From Scytonematopsis contorta HA4267-MV1 (GTDB lineage Bacteria > Cyanobacteriota > Cyanobacteriia > Cyanobacteriales > Nostocaceae): a stretch of DNA of 64,000 nucleotides. Made by a program: the position numbers and the translations under genes. This document shows, one piece after another, positions 9,643 to 18,152 of the stretch. Under the pieces are notes generated by a model. It worked only from the letters and a program-made list of their open reading frames with translations. It was not told the origin of the DNA and ran no database searches. The first letter of the stretch is position 1. Each line of letters begins with the position of its first letter. The stretch covers positions 154,151 to 218,150 of the forward strand of contig JAHHIC010000037.1 in NCBI GenBank assembly GCA_019359035.1, in the 5' to 3' direction.

Positions 9643-10879
9643 AAGAATAACCCCAAGAGCCACCTCGTAGCATTCGATATTCTGGATTTCCATCTTTCTC
9701 CCAAATACTACCGTCAACTGGTGCGCCATAATAGTCTTCGTGTCGGTTATCAGCGCACCATTCCCAAACATTGCCATGCATATCACACAATCCAAAAGCA
9801 TTGGGAGGGAAAATACCTACCTCTGTTGTACTTTGACGATATAGTTCATTAAATTGTTGTTCTTGTCCACAGTAGTTTGCTAAATCTGTCGTAATTTTTG
9901 TGCCAAAATAAAATGGTGTATTTGTGTGAGCACGACAAGCATATTCCCATTCTGCTTCACTTGGTAAACGATATATTCGCCTTGTTTTTTGAGATAATCG
10001 CGCACAGAACTCACGTGCTTCATGCCAGCAAACACGCTCTACAGGTAAATTATCCCCCGGAAAACAGGAAGGATTTAAGCTGAGGTCGCGTTCTATTTTT
10101 GGATAAGTAGCAATTATTTTCCATTGAGTTTGGGTAATAGGATATTTACCCATAAAAAAATCTTTGACGGTTACTAAATGCTGTGGACGCTCATCCTCAA
10201 TTGCCTCATGTTCATCATGAGGTGTTCCCATTTGAAATGTTCCATACCCATTCTTTCCTTTTATATGAATCATCTCCAATGTAACGCCATCATCTAAATT
10301 TTCAGTAAAACACTCCCCTTTCCTACTAAAGCGTTTGGTAATTTTTCCTTTATTATCTACAGTTACTACTTCAAACTCAAAAATTGAAATAACAGGGGGA
10401 GGAGACGGGGGTAAAAATTTTTGGCTTTCTAAATTATTTGTGTTAAAATAACTATTATTTATAAAATTAGGTAAATAGCTAGGATTATCGGGAATTAGAG
10501 CATTTACTTGTGGATATTTTTCACTAATAATTTTTAGTATAGTTTCTTTGAATTCTTGTAAAGCTGTCTTGAATGTTTCAGCGTCAATTCCTTGTTCGGT
10601 CTTTTCAATAGTAAAATCTTTAGCGTCAGCGAAGTTGATATTTTGCTCACCTAATTGCACTATATGTTGCACAATAATATTGATATTCTTCTGCTCGCTG
10701 TAACGAACTTGGTCAAACGGCTGTTTACTTTTACGTAAAATTGTTAGCAAGCTTTGAACATTACCTTCCTCTAACCCATATTTTGCAAAAGTATCAACAA
10801 AAATTGAAATATCGCTTTCACTCTCTTCACTATTAACTATACGTTCAATAATGGCATTTAATTGGTTGGGATTAGCCAT
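9572..10879 (-). CDS. FGE-sulfatase-like (SUMF1) protein with effector-associated-type N-terminus, 3' truncated
   Basis: A 435-residue frame. The N-terminal 100 residues are a small helical domain with the motif QLGEQNINFADAKDFTI shared with the nearby CHAT protease. From about residue 200 comes a formylglycine-generating-enzyme-like domain: FQMGTPHDEHEAIEDERPQH, YRLPSEAEWEYACRA, GNVWEWCADN and LRGGSWGYSSSYC. The usual last ~25 residues of the fold (ending GFRVV) are missing. From about coordinate 9630 downwards the frame reads antisense helicase sequence. The fold is probably damaged. In conflict systems such domains act as effectors or adaptors (family knowledge). Confidence 0.82.
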   Translation of the reverse strand: MANPNQLNAIIERIVNSEESESDISIFVDTFAKYGLEEGNVQSLLTILRKSKQPFDQVRYSEQKNINIIVQHIVQLGEQNINFADAKDFTIEKTEQGIDAETFKTALQEFKETILKIISEKYPQVNALIPDNPSYLPNFINNSYFNTNNLESQKFLPPSPPPVISIFEFEVVTVDNKGKITKRFSRKGECFTENLDDGVTLEMIHIKGKNGYGTFQMGTPHDEHEAIEDERPQHLVTVKDFFMGKYPITQTQWKIIATYPKIERDLSLNPSCFPGDNLPVERVCWHEAREFCARLSQKTRRIYRLPSEAEWEYACRAHTNTPFYFGTKITTDLANYCGQEQQFNELYRQSTTEVGIFPPNAFGLCDMHGNVWEWCADNRHEDYYGAPVDGSIWEKDGNPEYRMLRGGSWGYSSSYCRLEVAYKVPIVLLCFQIVF

Positions 10880-11015
10880 CTATCATAGTTCCGTACTCAA
10901 TGTTGATTGGCAATAGAGGTTATCTAAACTCATATAAATAAAATTAACATAGAGGTATTCGCTTTTAAATAAGTAAAACTTATTCCTCTCATCAGCTCTA
11001 TGAATGTTATAGACC

Positions 11016-11045
11016 TTGATTAATTTTTGTAAAGGAGTGTAAATT
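11016..11045 (+). promoter_or_regulatory. psbA: candidate psbA promoter
   Basis: TTGATT at 11016-11021 and TAAATT at 11040-11045 are spaced by 18 bases, giving a sigma-70-like promoter with a leader of about 55 bases before the psbA ATG. This is pattern-based only. Confidence 0.3.
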
Positions 11046-11106
11046 AGAACCACAGGCGAAAACGATTTCCCTGATACATACAAACTTCAACCGCAATTAT
11101 AAAGAC

Positions 11107-12189
11107 ATGACCACAACCTTACAAAGACGCGAAAGCGCTAATGTGTGGGAACAGTTCTGCAATTGGATTGCCAGCACCGAAAACCGCCTTTACATTGGTT
11201 GGTTTGGCGTATTGATGATTCCTACCTTGCTAGCTGCAACTATTTGCTACGTAATCGCATTCGTGGCAGCACCTCCAGTAGACATCGACGGTATCCGCGA
11301 GCCTGTTGCAGGTTCCTTGATTTACGGAAACAACATCATCTCCGGTGCTGTTGTACCTTCTTCTAACGCTATCGGTTTACACTTCTACCCAATCTGGGAA
11401 GCAGCTTCCTTAGATGAGTGGTTGTACAATGGTGGTCCTTACCAGTTGGTAGTATTCCACTTCCTGATTGGCATTTTCTGCTACATGGGTCGTGAGTGGG
11501 AACTTTCCTACCGCTTAGGTATGCGTCCTTGGATTTGCGTAGCTTATTCTGCACCAGTAGCAGCGGCAAGCGCAGTATTCTTGATTTACCCAATCGGTCA
11601 AGGTTCTTTCTCTGACGGTATGCCTTTGGGTATCTCCGGAACCTTCAACTTCATGTTGGTGTTCCAAGCTGAACACAACATCTTGATGCATCCTTTCCAC
11701 ATGTTAGGTGTAGCAGGTGTATTCGGTGGTTCTTTATTCTCCGCAATGCACGGTAGCTTGGTAACTTCTTCCTTAGTTCGTGAAACAACTGAGAACGAAT
11801 CACAAAACTACGGTTACAAATTCGGTCAAGAAGAAGAAACCTACAACATCGTAGCTGCTCACGGTTACTTTGGTCGCTTGATTTTCCAATATGCTTCTTT
11901 CGACAACAGCCGCAGCTTGCACTTCTTCTTAGCTGCTTGGCCAGTAGTTGGAATTTGGTTCACCGCTTTGGGTGTAAGCACAATGGCTTTCAACTTGAAC
12001 GGTTTCAACTTCAACCAATCCATCATTGACTCACAAGGTCGCGTCATCAACACCTGGGCTGACATCATCAACCGCGCTAACTTAGGTATGGAAGTAATGC
12101 ACGAGCGTAACGCTCACAACTTCCCTCTAGACTTGGCTGCTGGTGTTGAGGCTCCTGTTGCAATCAGCGCTCCTGCTATCAACGGTTAA
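11107..12189 (+). CDS. psbA: photosystem II reaction-centre protein D1
   Basis: A full-length 360-residue D1, which with D2 binds the photosystem II charge-separation cofactors and the Mn cluster. Tyr161 (TyrZ) and Asp170 (Mn ligand) are in place and the C-terminal extension of 16 residues after Ala344 is the normal processed tail. Residue 130 is Glu (GREWELSYR), as in the high-light D1:2-type isoform rather than the Gln130 form. Codon use is strongly biased, as expected for a very highly expressed gene. A strong terminator follows. Confidence 0.98.
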   Translation: MTTTLQRRESANVWEQFCNWIASTENRLYIGWFGVLMIPTLLAATICYVIAFVAAPPVDIDGIREPVAGSLIYGNNIISGAVVPSSNAIGLHFYPIWEAASLDEWLYNGGPYQLVVFHFLIGIFCYMGREWELSYRLGMRPWICVAYSAPVAAASAVFLIYPIGQGSFSDGMPLGISGTFNFMLVFQAEHNILMHPFHMLGVAGVFGGSLFSAMHGSLVTSSLVRETTENESQNYGYKFGQEEETYNIVAAHGYFGRLIFQYASFDNSRSLHFFLAAWPVVGIWFTALGVSTMAFNLNGFNFNQSIIDSQGRVINTWADIINRANLGMEVMHERNAHNFPLDLAAGVEAPVAISAPAING

Positions 12190-12210
12190 TAACTAGCTAA
12201 AAATTAATTT

Positions 12211-12241
12211 AAAAGCGTCTCTCATTCGAGGGGCGCTTTTT
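12211..12241 (+). terminator. psbA: psbA intrinsic terminator
   Basis: AAAAGCG.CTC pairs with GAG.GGCGCTTTTT around a TCATTC loop and ends in T5, about 20 bases after the stop. A degenerate copy is present at 12947-13018. Confidence 0.85.
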
Positions 12242-12318
12242 GCGTTGATTTTATAGGTGCTAAGTTTTTCACATTTTATTTGTATACCTGTTCAGGGGTG
12301 ATTACTTAAGGTAAAATC

Positions 12319-12710
12319 GTGCAAATTCGACCTCCTGCTAGCATGTCCGACTCTATCCAACAAGAAGCCCGTCAAATCCTTGATACCCTTGCCTTCACTC
12401 CTTTCGAGCAATGCCATTCTCCCAGTCGTGAGTTCGCCACCATCCCTGCTAGAGTAGGCTTATATGCATTTCGACACTCGTCTGAAGGATTACTCTACAT
12501 CGGCAAAGCAAAAACCTACGAGACAGACTACGCAACGGACACAAAGCTTTTCTGTGGAGTTGGCTTGACCGCTATGAACCAGAGCGTGTGCGGATTGCCT
12601 TCGTCACGATTAACCAATGGCAAAAACCAGGGTTATTATATGAATTAGAAACCCTTATTCTCCAGGCTAGCAATCCCCCCTATAAAGTCAAAATCCCCAG
12701 AGAATTATGA
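12319..12710 (+). pseudogene. GIY-YIG nuclease-family gene with a frameshift
   Basis: The first 64 residues contain the GIY-YIG core (VGLYAFRHSSEGLLYIGKAK). After the A-run at 12508-12512 the frame shifts. In the +1 frame the protein continues cleanly as NLRDRLRNGHKAFLWSW, then FVTINQWQKPGLLYELE and NPPYKVKIPREL, stopping at 12708-12710. One A added to the run would restore a protein of about 130 residues. The GIY-YIG fold cuts DNA in repair and homing nucleases. The stop overlaps the start of the next gene as ATGA. This is either a real inactivation or a sequencing error in a homopolymer. Confidence 0.8.
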
Positions 12711-12931
12711 CTCAAACCGTTACTACTCAACACCTTTCTTCTGAAGCGATTGCTGAGCTTGTTAATGACTTGCCTGATTATATTAAAGCTGCACTATTGA
12801 AAAAGTCCGCTGAACTTGAATGTTCCCTCGAAGCTACAATCGAAATGGCAATCTCCAGCTTTCTAGATGAAGAGGCGTTTACCTTTGAGGATTGTCTACT
12901 TGCTCAACGCCTGAAAGTTGAGGGTATGTAG
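12707..12931 (+). CDS. small protein coupled to the GIY-YIG gene
   Basis: A 74-residue protein starting at an ATG that overlaps the GIY-YIG stop codon (ATGA), the signature of translational coupling. It is helical and acidic, with no recognised domain, though the segment NDLPDYIKAALLKKSAELEC is suited to a small helical bundle. A partner or accessory role for the nuclease is inferred from the overlap. Confidence 0.6.
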   Translation: MTQTVTTQHLSSEAIAELVNDLPDYIKAALLKKSAELECSLEATIEMAISSFLDEEAFTFEDCLLAQRLKVEGM

Positions 12932-12946
12932 AAAATGGTCTTTTTT

Positions 12947-13018
12947 CTATAAATGGTTAATAATTAGCTAAAAATTAGATAAAAAAACGTCTCTCATTTA
13001 AGGGTGCTTTTTGCATTA
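12947..13018 (+). repeat. degenerate second copy of the psbA 3' end and terminator
   Basis: This stretch aligns with 12176-12248 over about 70 bases: CTAT.AA.GGTTAATAA, then AGCTAAAAATTA, the CGTCTCTCATT loop region and GCTTTTTGC. The match begins inside the last codons of psbA, so it is the remnant of a tandem psbA copy whose coding part is gone. The stem has decayed relative to copy one. Confidence 0.75.
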
Positions 13019-13023
13019 GAGGA

Positions 13024-13274
13024 GTGTTTATAAATAAAATATTAAGACACCATGTATACCACAAGCTAGCCAGTGACTAAAGTCACTGTCTAAAAGCTAA
13101 AGTCCTCTGAAGAGGACTAATAAGAAATAAGATTTTTGGAAATATTTTAAATTTTGTAAAATATTTGTTTTTGATATATTATTCAGTCCTCTTTTAGAGG
13201 ACTTCAGCTTTTAGACAGTGACTTTAGTCACTGGCTTATGTTATGCATGGCGCTTAATATTTGATTTATAAACA
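13024..13274. mobile_element. MITE-like 251-bp palindromic element
   Basis: Terminal GTGTTTATAAAT (13024-13035) and ATTTATAAACAC (13263-13274) begin arms of about 90 bases that are nearly complementary. Each arm contains nested palindromes CCAGTGACTAAAGTCACTG and AGTCCTCT...AGAGGACT. The centre is AT-rich. It carries no ORF. A related element is at 52433-52607. Confidence 0.75.
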
Positions 13275-13330
13275 CCCTCTTAGACATCTTCAAATAAAAA
13301 ATGTAGAAACCGAATTAATTAGGTTTTTTT

Positions 13331-13491
13331 AGTGGTTTATCTGGGTGGGTTATTTGTATATCTGGGTGAGTAATTTGTATATTTGGGTGGGTTATTTGTA
13401 TATTTAGGTGGGTTATTTGTATATCTGGGTGAGTAATTTGTATATTTGGGTCGGTTATTTGTATATTTAGTTGGATTATTTGTATATCTGG
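13331..13491 (+). repeat. 21-nt tandem repeat, about 7-8 copies
   Basis: The unit is TATMTGGGTGRGTWATTTG followed by TA. Because 21 is a multiple of 3, a minus-strand frame shows a false heptapeptide repeat (IQITHPD). It ends in a GGGCGGGCAGGGATGCCCACC hairpin sequence also seen at 34853. Confidence 0.85.
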
Positions 13492-13547
13492 GCGGGCAGG
13501 GATGCCCACCCCACAAGATAAAAGGTTTTTCTTTGGGCTGTAAAATA

Positions 13548-14057
13548 TTATTTCAACTGGACTTTTTCGTGTTCTCCTACGTTCGCAGTTTCTCCAGTCG
13601 CGACAGCCTTAACCATAGCGATAGTATTTGCGACAATGCTAGAAGGAGAATCCCAATATTCTGCCTTTTCGACACTGACCTTGATTAAAGCAATATCAGG
13701 TTCATTTAATTCTTTAGGAAACCAAGCTTTTAGTTGAGGTTGCCAAAGTTCTTCAAGTTTATTTCTATCACGAATTAATTCAGCCGTTCCAGATAAAGAA
13801 ACATAACTTTGTTTATTTGGTGCAGCGTAACTAACATTTACCTCATGATGGCGCTGAACTTCGTCTACCTTAAGAGAATTAGCATAAGTAAAAAACCACA
13901 CATCACCATCAAATTCTACTTCTCCATTAGTAGCCATCGGGCGACTGTGTAATTTACCCTCTTTGTCAACCGTCGTTAGCATTGCATACTCGATATCTTT
14001 GATTAATTCGCGAATTTTTTTGATGCTATCGCTGTCTTTCACGTTAGAATTAGTCAT
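13548..14057 (-). CDS. pyridoxamine 5'-phosphate oxidase-like (general stress protein 26 type) protein
   Basis: A 169-residue split-barrel flavin-binding protein. The N-terminal helix is followed by YAMLTTVDKEGKLHSRPMA, then VWFFTYANSLKVDEV, VNVSYAAPNKQSYVSLSGTA and a helical C-terminus ending VGEHEKVQLK. The family binds FMN/FAD or haem-related cofactors and many members respond to stress. The exact substrate is unknown. It is a single gene with a promoter region upstream on the minus strand. Confidence 0.85.
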   Translation of the reverse strand: MTNSNVKDSDSIKKIRELIKDIEYAMLTTVDKEGKLHSRPMATNGEVEFDGDVWFFTYANSLKVDEVQRHHEVNVSYAAPNKQSYVSLSGTAELIRDRNKLEELWQPQLKAWFPKELNEPDIALIKVSVEKAEYWDSPSSIVANTIAMVKAVATGETANVGEHEKVQLK

Positions 14058-14170
14058 AATAAATCATCCTTTTGTTAGTATGTATTTAACGGCAAAAAAA
14101 CTGTAAAGCAAGCAATAGTTAGCGCGAAACTTACGCAGCTACGCAACAAAGAATGCAAGTTTTATTCTTT

Positions 14171-14317
14171 TACAGGTCATATATAAAGTAAATATTAAGT
14201 TTACAAAAGTGATGGTTTACGGCGCTTCATGCGACTTTAAGAGCCTCCAACTAAGTCTTACAAATGCGCCTAACCCATCCTACGTGTATTTAACTTTTAC
14301 TTTGTAAATGACCTGTT
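14171..14317. mobile_element. MITE-like 147-bp inverted-repeat element
   Basis: ACAGGTCAT.TA.AAAGTAAA at the left end is complementary, with a few mismatches, to the right end TTTACTTTGTAAATGACCTGT. The interior has no ORF. It lies alone in the 14058-14486 gap, which otherwise holds the repeat at 14418-14460 and no gene. Confidence 0.5.
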
Positions 14318-14417
14318 ACCAGAGTAGCTTTCTTATTAGTTGAAAACCTGCGTCGATAGTTAGGTTTTTCAACCCCATCCATAGGTTATATTTTGTTTTG
14401 TGAAGCCATCAAAAATG

Positions 14418-14460
14418 GTAGCCCCCTCCCCGTTGCGGGGAGGGGGTTGGGGGTCGGGTT
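14418..14460. repeat. GC-rich palindromic repeat
   Basis: GTAGCCCCCTCCCCG and CGGGGAGGGGG pair around TTG and are followed by GTTGGGGGTCGGG. It is the same unit that forms both arms of the inverted repeat at 59158-59334. Confidence 0.7.
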
Positions 14461-14486
14461 CTTCTTCTTAGCTATGGGTTCCAGTT

Positions 14487-16076
14487 CTACAACGGACGAT
14501 AAACCCGATAATTAACTTCGGGGAAAATATTATCCATATATTCCACCTTCTCCAGCCAACCGCTATCGACTTTGCCAATCTTAATATCTTCGTAGAGTTT
14601 ATTAAACCGCATCAAGTGCGACCGGGTTCTTCTCACAGCATAAGGAACCATCGTCCCCGTCCGCATAATGAAAGCCCAGTCAGAAGATTGTGCTAAAAGT
14701 AACTCTCGTGCAGCTTGATTAAGCGCTCGCCATTGTAACTCATCCTCAGGTTCCTTATAGGATATTTCAATCATCCGTTCTGCAGCTTTGTGTAAATGTG
14801 GGTAAATCCACGCATTAGTTTCATTTAACCAATACTCGTGGAAACCTTTATAACCCCAACTTGATTGCGAAGGACGACAAACCTGTTGATTTGGATTAAC
14901 GCGCAAATAATCTGCCAAATGAGTCATTTCATAAGTACCTTGGTCATACCATGACTTGCGGAAGAGGTAATCGATAAACCAAGGGCCTTCATACCACCAG
15001 TGTCCAAACAACTCAGCATCATAGGGTGAAACAATAATTGGGGGTCGTCCCATAAGCCCGTGAAGATGCTCAGCTTGCCGTTCGCGGTTATACATAAAAT
15101 TAGCCGCGTGTTCTGCTGACTTTTCCCTTGCCCAGTAAGGGTCATAAAGCTGCTTATCCGCTAAACCTAAACCCCTTCCAGTAATTTTATGATACTTAAT
15201 CCCTGTGTTCTTACGCTGTCCATTGGGCATGATATAAGGCTTAATATACTCATATTCAGCTTCCCAACCCAAATCCTTATAGAATTCGCGGTATTCAGCA
15301 GCACCAGGATACCCAACCTCAGAAGACCAAACTTGTTGCGATGACTCATGGTCGCGACCAAAAGCAGCAACACCTGTTTCCGTAAAAATAGGAGCATAAG
15401 AGCCAAAACGGGGACGAGGACGAGCGTAAAGAATACCATGTCCATCAGTAAGGAAATAGCGCAAACCTGCATCAGCAAGCATCCGCTCTAAACCTTCATA
15501 GTAGGCACATTCCGGTAACCAAATGCCTCTCGGAGCCTGACCAAAAGTCTCTTCGTAATGTTCGCAAGCAACCCTTAGTTGTGCCCAAACAGCTTGCGGA
15601 TACATTTTCATTAAGGGTAAATACCCATGAGTTGCACCACAAGTAATAATTTCTAAATTATTAGAATCCTGGAACTGCTTAAACGCGCTTACCAAGTCAC
15701 CTTTGTAGCTTTCCCAAATCTCGCGTATCTCTTTGAACTCATTAATATAATATTCCGCAAGATATTTCAGGTGTCCGTTTTGGGAATTATGCTCAGCTTC
15801 CTTTTCTACAAGCTCCTGTAGTAAGGCTAAGTGAGTATCATAGCGTTCTTGTAGCAAAGGGTCGCGCAACATCGACACCAGGGGGGGTGTCATACTCATC
15901 GTAATTTTAAAATCTACACCGTCTCGCTTAAGCCCTGTAAATACTTTTAGCAGAGGAATATAAGTTTCGGTAATAGCTTCATAAAGCCATTCCTCTTCCA
16001 GTACATAATCGCTTTCGGGGTGACGAACGAAGGGAAGGTGTGCATGGAGAACAAGCGCAACGTAGCCTACAGCCAT
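14487..16076 (-). CDS. glycoside hydrolase family 57, 1,4-alpha-glucan branching enzyme type
   Basis: A 529-residue GH57 protein. Conserved GH57 motifs are HAHLPFVRH near the N-terminus, GATHGYLPL, WLPECAYYEG with the nucleophile Glu, and SPYDAELFGHWWYEGP with the acid/base Asp. The C-terminal part (WRALNQAARELLLAQSSDWAF) is the DUF1957-type helical domain of GH57 branching enzymes, so glycogen branching is the likely role. A frame back to TTG 16130 adds 18 unlikely residues, and MAVGYVALVLHAH at 16076 is the usual start. Confidence 0.9.
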   Translation of the reverse strand: MAVGYVALVLHAHLPFVRHPESDYVLEEEWLYEAITETYIPLLKVFTGLKRDGVDFKITMSMTPPLVSMLRDPLLQERYDTHLALLQELVEKEAEHNSQNGHLKYLAEYYINEFKEIREIWESYKGDLVSAFKQFQDSNNLEIITCGATHGYLPLMKMYPQAVWAQLRVACEHYEETFGQAPRGIWLPECAYYEGLERMLADAGLRYFLTDGHGILYARPRPRFGSYAPIFTETGVAAFGRDHESSQQVWSSEVGYPGAAEYREFYKDLGWEAEYEYIKPYIMPNGQRKNTGIKYHKITGRGLGLADKQLYDPYWAREKSAEHAANFMYNRERQAEHLHGLMGRPPIIVSPYDAELFGHWWYEGPWFIDYLFRKSWYDQGTYEMTHLADYLRVNPNQQVCRPSQSSWGYKGFHEYWLNETNAWIYPHLHKAAERMIEISYKEPEDELQWRALNQAARELLLAQSSDWAFIMRTGTMVPYAVRRTRSHLMRFNKLYEDIKIGKVDSGWLEKVEYMDNIFPEVNYRVYRPL

Positions 16077-16384
16077 AATATTTCCAGGAGTCCTTACAAA
16101 TTTGTGGCGGGGATTACCATAAATTAACAATATTTTAAGACCTAATGAAGGTCGTTAGGGATTTATTGTTATTTTTCCTGGGGTGGGCTTCTATCCAGGA
16201 TTTCAGCTAAATATTTTAAATTTTTCTTAAAATCGACTTCACTATCAGTATCTATCGCCACCGTAGGCGCGATAGCAGACAGTAGTGGATAGAAACCGTT
16301 TGCTAGGAAATATAAGCTATTGGGGCATTTGCAATTAAATGAATTGCAGGTTTTAATCAACAAATTTACTCAAACTGACATCGA

Positions 16385-16840
16385 CTAAAGTTGCTTTCTC
16401 CACTGGTCTAACCCTACTAAGAGAATATTCTCTAACCAAAGGCTAAACCTTTGCATAACAAAATCTTCTTGCTCAATATAAGAAAATTGGAAGACTTCGC
16501 TACACAGTACAAAAGGTTTATCGAAAATAACTTCTTGTTCTTCACCTCTATCCCGATATTCGATAAAAGCAGACGCAGCCATTATGCCAAAAAACTCAAA
16601 ACCCAATGCATGAAAAGAGAGGATAATCTCCGTTTGCCTATCTTCCTTAATTTTTAGTTTTACCCAAGAACGGTAAGTTCTAGTATCTGCGTAATATTCT
16701 AAAGATGACGCAGTATGAATAATTTGTTGTCGAAACCAATAATCGTTACTTTCATCACTCCTTTTGACATCAGCAAAATAATTTTCAGGGAAAATGGAAC
16801 CAGTAACGATGATATTGGCTTTGAGTTGGTCGATTTGCAT
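16385..16840 (-). CDS. conserved protein of unknown function
   Basis: A 151-residue soluble protein, not recognised as a named family. It begins MQIDQLKANIIVTGSIFPE and has well-spaced beta strands and a helical C-terminus (MQRFSLWLENILLVGLDQW). The composition is that of a real protein. It lies upstream of the GH57 gene with about 300 bases between, so an operon is unlikely. Confidence 0.6.
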   Translation of the reverse strand: MQIDQLKANIIVTGSIFPENYFADVKRSDESNDYWFRQQIIHTASSLEYYADTRTYRSWVKLKIKEDRQTEIILSFHALGFEFFGIMAASAFIEYRDRGEEQEVIFDKPFVLCSEVFQFSYIEQEDFVMQRFSLWLENILLVGLDQWRKQL

Positions 16841-16906
16841 AATTTTTGCTAACTCCAGATACCACCAGTGTAAAGATTTACCTGTAAGCTGGCATAATTA
16901 TGCTCA

Positions 16907-16934
16907 GTAGAGACGCGATTAATCGCGTCTCTAC
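16907..16934. repeat. 28-nt perfect palindrome (GTAGAGACG family)
   Basis: GTAGAGACGCGATT and its exact complement. The same sequence recurs four times at 60765-60922, and variants with a different core occur at 31822 and 39446. Confidence 0.9.
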
Positions 16935-17093
16935 ATTTTTTGCCGGTGATTAAAATAATATTGTGGTTCTCTGTTGAGTTAGGTACAGAGAAAAAAATAA
17001 ACTCTTGTGGGGTGGGCATCCCGAACCGCCCTCATGTGTTTAACCAAAACAGAAATCGCTATAAATAATTGGTAATTTTTGACATCACACTCT

Positions 17094-18152
17094 TTACTCT
17101 TCTTCCTGATAAAGATGTTGCAATTCCTGCAACTGAGTCCTACGAGACTTCTGACGATATTTCTTGCTCTCCAACTTCGGTTCGTACTGCTGCTTACCTT
17201 TCTTACTTTTTACCTTCAACGTAGATTCCGGGTCAGCTTGTTCATGAAGATGGGTCTGATGTACAACAGCTTCTTCAAACAAATCCAAATAATGCTCGTA
17301 ACGTTCCCAATCACCTCGTACCACACAACCAGGTTCATCACGGTGGGAGCAATTACTAAATCTACAGCTACCAGCTTCTAACAACTTCCTCGCTTCCGGA
17401 AAATAACTTGCTAATTCTTCCGGTTGGCAATCCAAGTCAGGTTGATTAAAACCGGGAGTATCAGCTAGCAAACCCAAGCCAGGTAGTTCAAATAATTGTA
17501 CATGTCGAGTAGTGTGACGACCGCGAGATAATTTACCAGAAACTTCACCAGTACGTAAATTTACTGAAGGTATTAAACTATTAATTAAACTTGACTTTCC
17601 TACTCCAGAGGGACCAGCAACCACTGTAATTTTATTTTGTAAATGTAAAGCCAACTGTTCGATATTTATATTTTTATACACGCTAATAAATATCGGTTGG
17701 TAACCCCAATCGCTCAGACGCTGATTAATTTCTTCTTTTTCCTCTGCTGAAATTAAATCGCTTTTATTTAAACACAAAACCACATTCAAACCAGTAGACT
17801 CGGCCTTAAGCAAAAAGCGACTCAGTTGTAAAGCATCCAGCGGTGGGTCACAAACAGCAAAGACTAACAATATTTGATTAACATTAGCAATAGCCGGACG
17901 GTCTAGTTCGCTAGTGCGGGGTAAAACCTCAGCAATCGCACCTCGTCCACTAGTCCAATCCGGTTCTTCAACCACCACACGGTCACCTACTATCACCTGT
18001 TGTCCAATTTTTTTCAGACGAGTTCGACGGGTGCAAAGGGGGAGTTCCCTACTGTCTACCTCTAGTTGAACGTGGTAAAAATTGGCTTGCTGGGATAAAA
18101 CTGTTCCCAACAACTGTATCCCTGATGTGGAAAGATTTTCCGCTGTCATCAT
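17094..18152 (-). CDS. rsgA: small ribosomal subunit biogenesis GTPase RsgA
   Basis: A 352-residue circularly permuted GTPase that helps late 30S maturation. It has an N-terminal OB fold, then G4 LNKSD, G1 GPSGVGKSSLINS, G3 DTPGF and the C-terminal zinc site CRFSNCSHRDEPGC. The last 50 residues are basic. Its ATG overlaps the stop of the TusA-like gene (ATGA), making it the last gene of the grpE-dnaK-dnaJ-tusA-like-rsgA cluster. A second, divergent RsgA-like GTPase is at 33729. Confidence 0.95.
   Translation of the reverse strand: MMTAENLSTSGIQLLGTVLSQQANFYHVQLEVDSRELPLCTRRTRLKKIGQQVIVGDRVVVEEPDWTSGRGAIAEVLPRTSELDRPAIANVNQILLVFAVCDPPLDALQLSRFLLKAESTGLNVVLCLNKSDLISAEEKEEINQRLSDWGYQPIFISVYKNINIEQLALHLQNKITVVAGPSGVGKSSLINSLIPSVNLRTGEVSGKLSRGRHTTRHVQLFELPGLGLLADTPGFNQPDLDCQPEELASYFPEARKLLEAGSCRFSNCSHRDEPGCVVRGDWERYEHYLDLFEEAVVHQTHLHEQADPESTLKVKSKKGKQQYEPKLESKKYRQKSRRTQLQELQHLYQEEE

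Noticed and set aside
13331..13491. Possible CRISPR array
   Set aside because: The 21-nt units are contiguous with no unique spacers; the same holds for the repeats at 52267 and 63735.
13315..13509. Apparent heptapeptide-repeat protein (IQITHPD)
   Set aside because: It arises because a 21-nt tandem repeat has a length divisible by three; no Shine-Dalgarno and no non-repeat sequence.
16169..16363. 64-codon minus ORF between two genes
   Set aside because: The end (FKKNLKYLAEILDRSPPQEK) looks protein-like, but there is no start signal, no recognised homology and a poor N-terminus, so I did not call it.
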